Source: Aquilaria yunnanensis
Taxonomy: Eukaryota > Streptophyta > Magnoliopsida > Malvales > Thymelaeaceae
Length of the DNA: 64,000 nt
Reading direction: 5' to 3'
Assembly: GCA_039654915.1 (NCBI GenBank)
Contig: CM077600.1
Span: forward strand, 29,447,992 to 29,511,991
The notes beneath the pieces were generated by a model that worked only from the letters and a program-made list of their open reading frames with translations, was not told where the DNA came from and ran no database searches. This document shows positions 60,227-64,000 of this stretch, piece after piece. The position numbers were made by a program, and so were the translations under genes. Position 1 is the stretch's first letter, and each line of letters opens with the position of its first letter.

Positions 60227-63200
60227 ATGCCTGCTCTGAGTGAAGGGCTCACACAAGTTGTGATTCCTGCAGCTGCTCTGCTGGGAATCGGGTTTGCTCT
60301 GCTTCAATGGTATTTGGTGTCTAAGGTTAGGGTCTCTATTGGTTCTGGCGATGGCTACAAGGATAGGCTGATCGAGGCTAATGAAGAAGAAGGAGTTAAC
60401 AATCTTGAGGCCTCCATCAAGTGTGCTGAGATTCAGAATGCCATTTCTGTTGGTGGGTTCTCTTAGTCCTTTCTCTTAGTGTGACTCTTGTGCTTCATTT
60501 TCTTATGATCTTTTAATCTGTTTCCCCATCAGACAACTTAAACTTGGTCTTATTTGACGTAGAGAAATTTGTTACTTTTAGTCAGTATCTTTTCCATATA
60601 CTTCTATATTCTTCGTACTTCTCAAGTCATTCTTTACACCATAAACAATCCAAACCTTAACCTCTTAGGATGCTGCCACCATTTGATTTGCTACATGCAC
60701 GAATAAGGCTTTCAAGTTAGTATCTTTTCCATATACTTCTGTATGTTAAAAGAAATTGAAAGTAGTCAACTTCTCCTGAATCTTCAAATGATTTAGTTTA
60801 GATATTTGAAGACATGAATTTGGATATTCTGCTGTATCTGGAATTTCTCTATTTATCATATGGTGATTGTATTTGGATAGCACAGATGATCAGTTTGCTA
60901 TATACTTGTATGCCTTAAGATGTTATCATTTAAATCCTTGTGATGGTGGAGATTCTTTAAGCCAGTTCTGAATATTAATCAAGCATTAAAACTTTGTAAT
61001 GTTACCAGGGGCAACCTCTTTCCTATTTACCGAGTACAAGTATCTCGGTATATTCATGTCTGTGTTTGCCACGGTCATGTTCCTCTTCCTTGGTTCAGTT
61101 AAGGGTTTCAGCACCAAGAGTGAACCATGCACCTATAACGAGGGAAACATGTGCAAACCAGCTCTAGCAAATGCCTTATTTAGCACACTGGCCTTCTTGC
61201 TCGGAGCTCTCACTTCTGTCCTCTCTGGTTTCCTGGGGATGAAAATTGCAACATATGCAAATGCTAGAACAACTCTTGAAGCAAGAAAAGGTGTTGGGAA
61301 GGCATTTATCACAGCTTTTCGCTCTGGTTCGGTAATGGGTTTCTTGCTTGCTGCCAATGGCCTTTTGGTGCTCTATGCATCAATCAACTTGTTCAAGCTG
61401 TATTATGGGGATGACTGGGAGGGACTGTTCGAATCCATCACAGGATATGGTCTTGGAGGTTCTTCAATGGCACTTTTTGGCAGAGTTGGAGGGGGCATAT
61501 ACACAAAAGCAGCCGATGTTGGCGCAGACCTTGTCGGGAAAGTTGAGAAGAACATTCCCGAGGATGATCCACGAAACCCAGCTGTAAAGATGTTACTTTG
61601 TCGCTAACTATACCAATGAGATACATAGTTTAGGATATTCTGGTCCATGACCATCCAGTTTATCTATGTTCCTAATCTTGGATACTAATGCAGGTAATTG
61701 CTGATAATGTGGGTGATAATGTAGGAGATATTGCTGGGATGGGCTCTGATCTATTTGGATCTTATGCTGAATCAACATGCGCAGCACTCTTCGTCGCGTC
61801 TATCTCATCCTTTGGTGTCACTCATGACTACACAGCCATGTCTTATCCCTTGATTGTAAGCTCAGTGGGAATAGTAGTTTGCTTGATAACCACACTTTTT
61901 GCAACTGACTTGTCCGAGATAAGAAATGTGAGTGAAATTGAGCCATCCTTGAAAAGGCAACTACTTATCTCCACTGTTCTGATGACTGCTGGAATTGCAA
62001 TGGTCACTTTCTTTACTTTGCCATCAGAGTTTACCCTCTTTAACTTCGGGGCTGATAAGACAGTAAAGAACTGGTATACAACGCCAGACTCTCTTCTCTT
62101 CAGTGTTAATCCCTTGGAAACCTCATCAAATGTTTGCCCATTTTGAATTATATATTTCTATTTGCAGGCACCTCTTCTTCTGTGTTTCTATTGGTTTGTG
62201 GGCGGGACTTGTTATCGGATATACTACAGAATACTATACAAGCAATGCTTACAGGTAGATTTTAATTGCCCTTCTTTTTGCTGTGTCATCGATTCGATCA
62301 TCAATCAGCAGCAAACCAAATCTTGCACTGCTCTGTCGCATTGGCATAAATGGCATATGAAAGAGCTTTGAACACTTATTGGTTGGTTTTCACCGTCCAC
62401 TATGATTTCTTGCAGTCCAGTGCAGGATGTAGCTGATTCTTGCAGAACAGGAGCTGCAACAAATGTCATTTTCGGTCTGGCTTTGGGATATAAATCTGTC
62501 ATCATTCCGATATTTGCCATTGCCATTGCCATTTATGTGAGCTTTAGCTTGGCTGCAATGTATGGAATTGCTATGGCTGCGTTGGGAATGCTTAGTACAA
62601 TTGCCACAGGCCTTGCTATTGATGCGTATGGTCCAATTAGTGACAATGCTGGTGGCATTGCTGAGATGGCTGGAATGAGCCACCAGATACGTGAAAGAAC
62701 AGATGCATTAGATGCTGCAGGAAACACCACTGCAGCTATCGGAAAGGTATGATTCCTTCATATTCTATTGTATGTACAAATCCACACCTAAGAAGAAGAA
62801 GGGTCTCAAAAGTTGTCCACCTTCCCTATCAGGGGTTTGCAATTGGATCAGCAGCCCTTGTTTCGCTTGCATTGTTTGGTGCTTATGTGAGTAGGGCTGG
62901 CATCAAGTCAGTTGATGTGTTGACACCAAAGGTCTTCATTGGACTTATTGTGGGTGCAATGCTGCCTTACTGGTTCTCAGCCATGACAATGAAAAGTGTG
63001 GGGAGTGCGGCCCTCAAAATGGTTGAAGAGGTCCGCCGCCAATTCAACTCCATTCCAGGCCTCATGGAAGGCAGGACAAAGCCAGACTATGCAAATTGTG
63101 TCAAGATCTCAACTGATGCTTCTCTGAGGGAGATGATCCCTCCAGGGGCTCTGGTTATGCTCACACCACTCATTGCAGGAACCTTCTTTGGTGTTGAAAC

Positions 63201-63692
63201 TCTCGCTGGTGTTCTTGCTGGCTCACTTGTTTCTGGTGTACAGGTAACATTTTTGTGTCATCTGACCCATTTTTTACAGTTTTTTTTTATCTTAACAGTG
63301 CCAAACTGTTGTTGTTATTTTTCTTCTCTACTTCGTAGGTTGCAATATCTGCTTCCAACACAGGAGGAGCGTGGGACAATGCCAAGAAGTACATCGAGGT
63401 ATGAGATAATCCTACGGAAATGAGTTGGAAGTTTTCTTGTTCACCAAGTAATGGAATTGTAGTCATCTTGTGTGTTCATCTTCAGGCTGGTGCTAGTGAG
63501 CATGCCAAGTCTCTGGGACCGAAAGGATCAGACGCTCACAAGGCAGCGGTGATTGGTGACACAATAGGAGATCCTCTCAAAGACACATCCGGTCCTTCAC
63601 TAAACATCTTGATCAAGCTCATGGCGGTCGAATCACTTGTGTTTGCTCCCTTCTTTGCTGCTCATGGAGGCTTGTTGCTCAAGCTGTTCTAA
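60227..63692 (+). CDS. VHP1: Vacuolar H+-pumping pyrophosphatase, type I (K+-dependent)
   Basis: Tonoplast pump that hydrolyses pyrophosphate and moves protons into the vacuole. Exons: 60227-60452, 61009-61583, 61694-62073, 62168-62254, 62416-62746, 62833-63243, 63339-63398 and 63486-63692. They total 2277 bases (758 aa, normal for plants), all with GT-AG borders. The substrate and Mg-binding motif [11 protein letters not shown] is at residues 245-255 and [12 protein letters not shown] at 271-282. [10 protein letters not shown] at 525-534 has Ala529 where K+-independent type II enzymes have Lys, so this is type I. The sequence is strongly hydrophobic throughout, as expected for about 16 membrane helices, and ends GGLLLKLF. 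The first exon can start at ATG 60215 (MFEEMPAL) or 60227 (MPALSEGL); I chose the latter because family members usually have a short leader before the first helix. No defects are seen; probably functional. Confidence 0.96.
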
Positions 63693-64000
63693 ATCAGATC
63701 ATTTTCCTTGCCGAATCAGTAACAGTGTATATGCTTAGTTCAGTTATGCAGAGCTGCGAGATCCATATGAGAGCTTCTTGCAACTGTTTGGCAGTGCAAA
63801 GAAATGTAAAAGGAAATCATGATGGCTTTGCTGCTTTTCATACCAGCATGCATGTATGTATGTATATGCTACTGATAGAACTTTTAGTTTCTGCCATAAA
63901 GTTGAGGCATTGTTCATGACCTTAAATCAATCTTGAAATTTGTCTACGTTTATTTTACTATAATATATTAAAGCCTCTGGAAATCAGCTTACATGTTTGT
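63693..64000. other. 3' flank of the H+-pyrophosphatase gene
   Basis: Probable 3' UTR and downstream sequence, with a short 'tgtatgtatgta' repeat near 63855. No further gene starts before the window ends. Confidence 0.55.

Overview
This is plant nuclear DNA from a flowering plant. It is AT-rich and gene-poor, and it holds four intron-and-transposon-style plant loci: a class I KNOX homeobox gene, nicotianamine synthase, the organellar Lon protease LON1 and a vacuolar H+-pumping pyrophosphatase. I cannot name the species. Nothing in the sequence looks bacterial, plastid or viral.

Layout. 1-3523: repeat-rich DNA upstream of the KNOX gene. 3524-9290 (+): KNOX gene in five exons (349 aa predicted), with a 4.4-kb third intron that contains an antisense LINE relic and a MITE with a Pack-MULE-like element inside it. 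12306-13268 (-): single-exon nicotianamine synthase (320 aa). 13.3-38.9 kb: a 25-kb gene desert of MITEs, a probable solo LTR, a decayed LINE and AT-rich filler. 38890-46711 (+): LON1 in 20 exons (967 aa predicted), with two introns that can only be joined in frame with GC-AG borders. 47057-58989: a transposon cluster made of a TIR element with three 141-bp palindromes, a hAT-like element with an exact 8-bp target duplication, and a CACTA element with an exact 3-bp duplication. The CACTA element holds a MULE, and the MULE transposase is split by an LTR. 60227-63692 (+): type I (K+-dependent) vacuolar H+-pyrophosphatase in eight exons (758 aa predicted).

The four genes are functionally unrelated (meristem patterning, metal chelation, organelle proteostasis, vacuolar proton pumping), so their order implies no pathway. 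All exon models were built by reading frames across GT/GC-AG borders and by family knowledge; no transcript evidence was available. The three multi-exon models each sum to a whole number of codons with no internal stop.

I found no convincing new multi-gene system. The most unusual material is structural: the nested CACTA/MULE/LTR complex, the palindrome array at 47.5-48.3 kb, the Pack-MULE-like element in the KNOX intron, and the paired GC-AG introns of LON1. Many TIR elements here have exact or near-exact target-site duplications that can be checked directly in the sequence.
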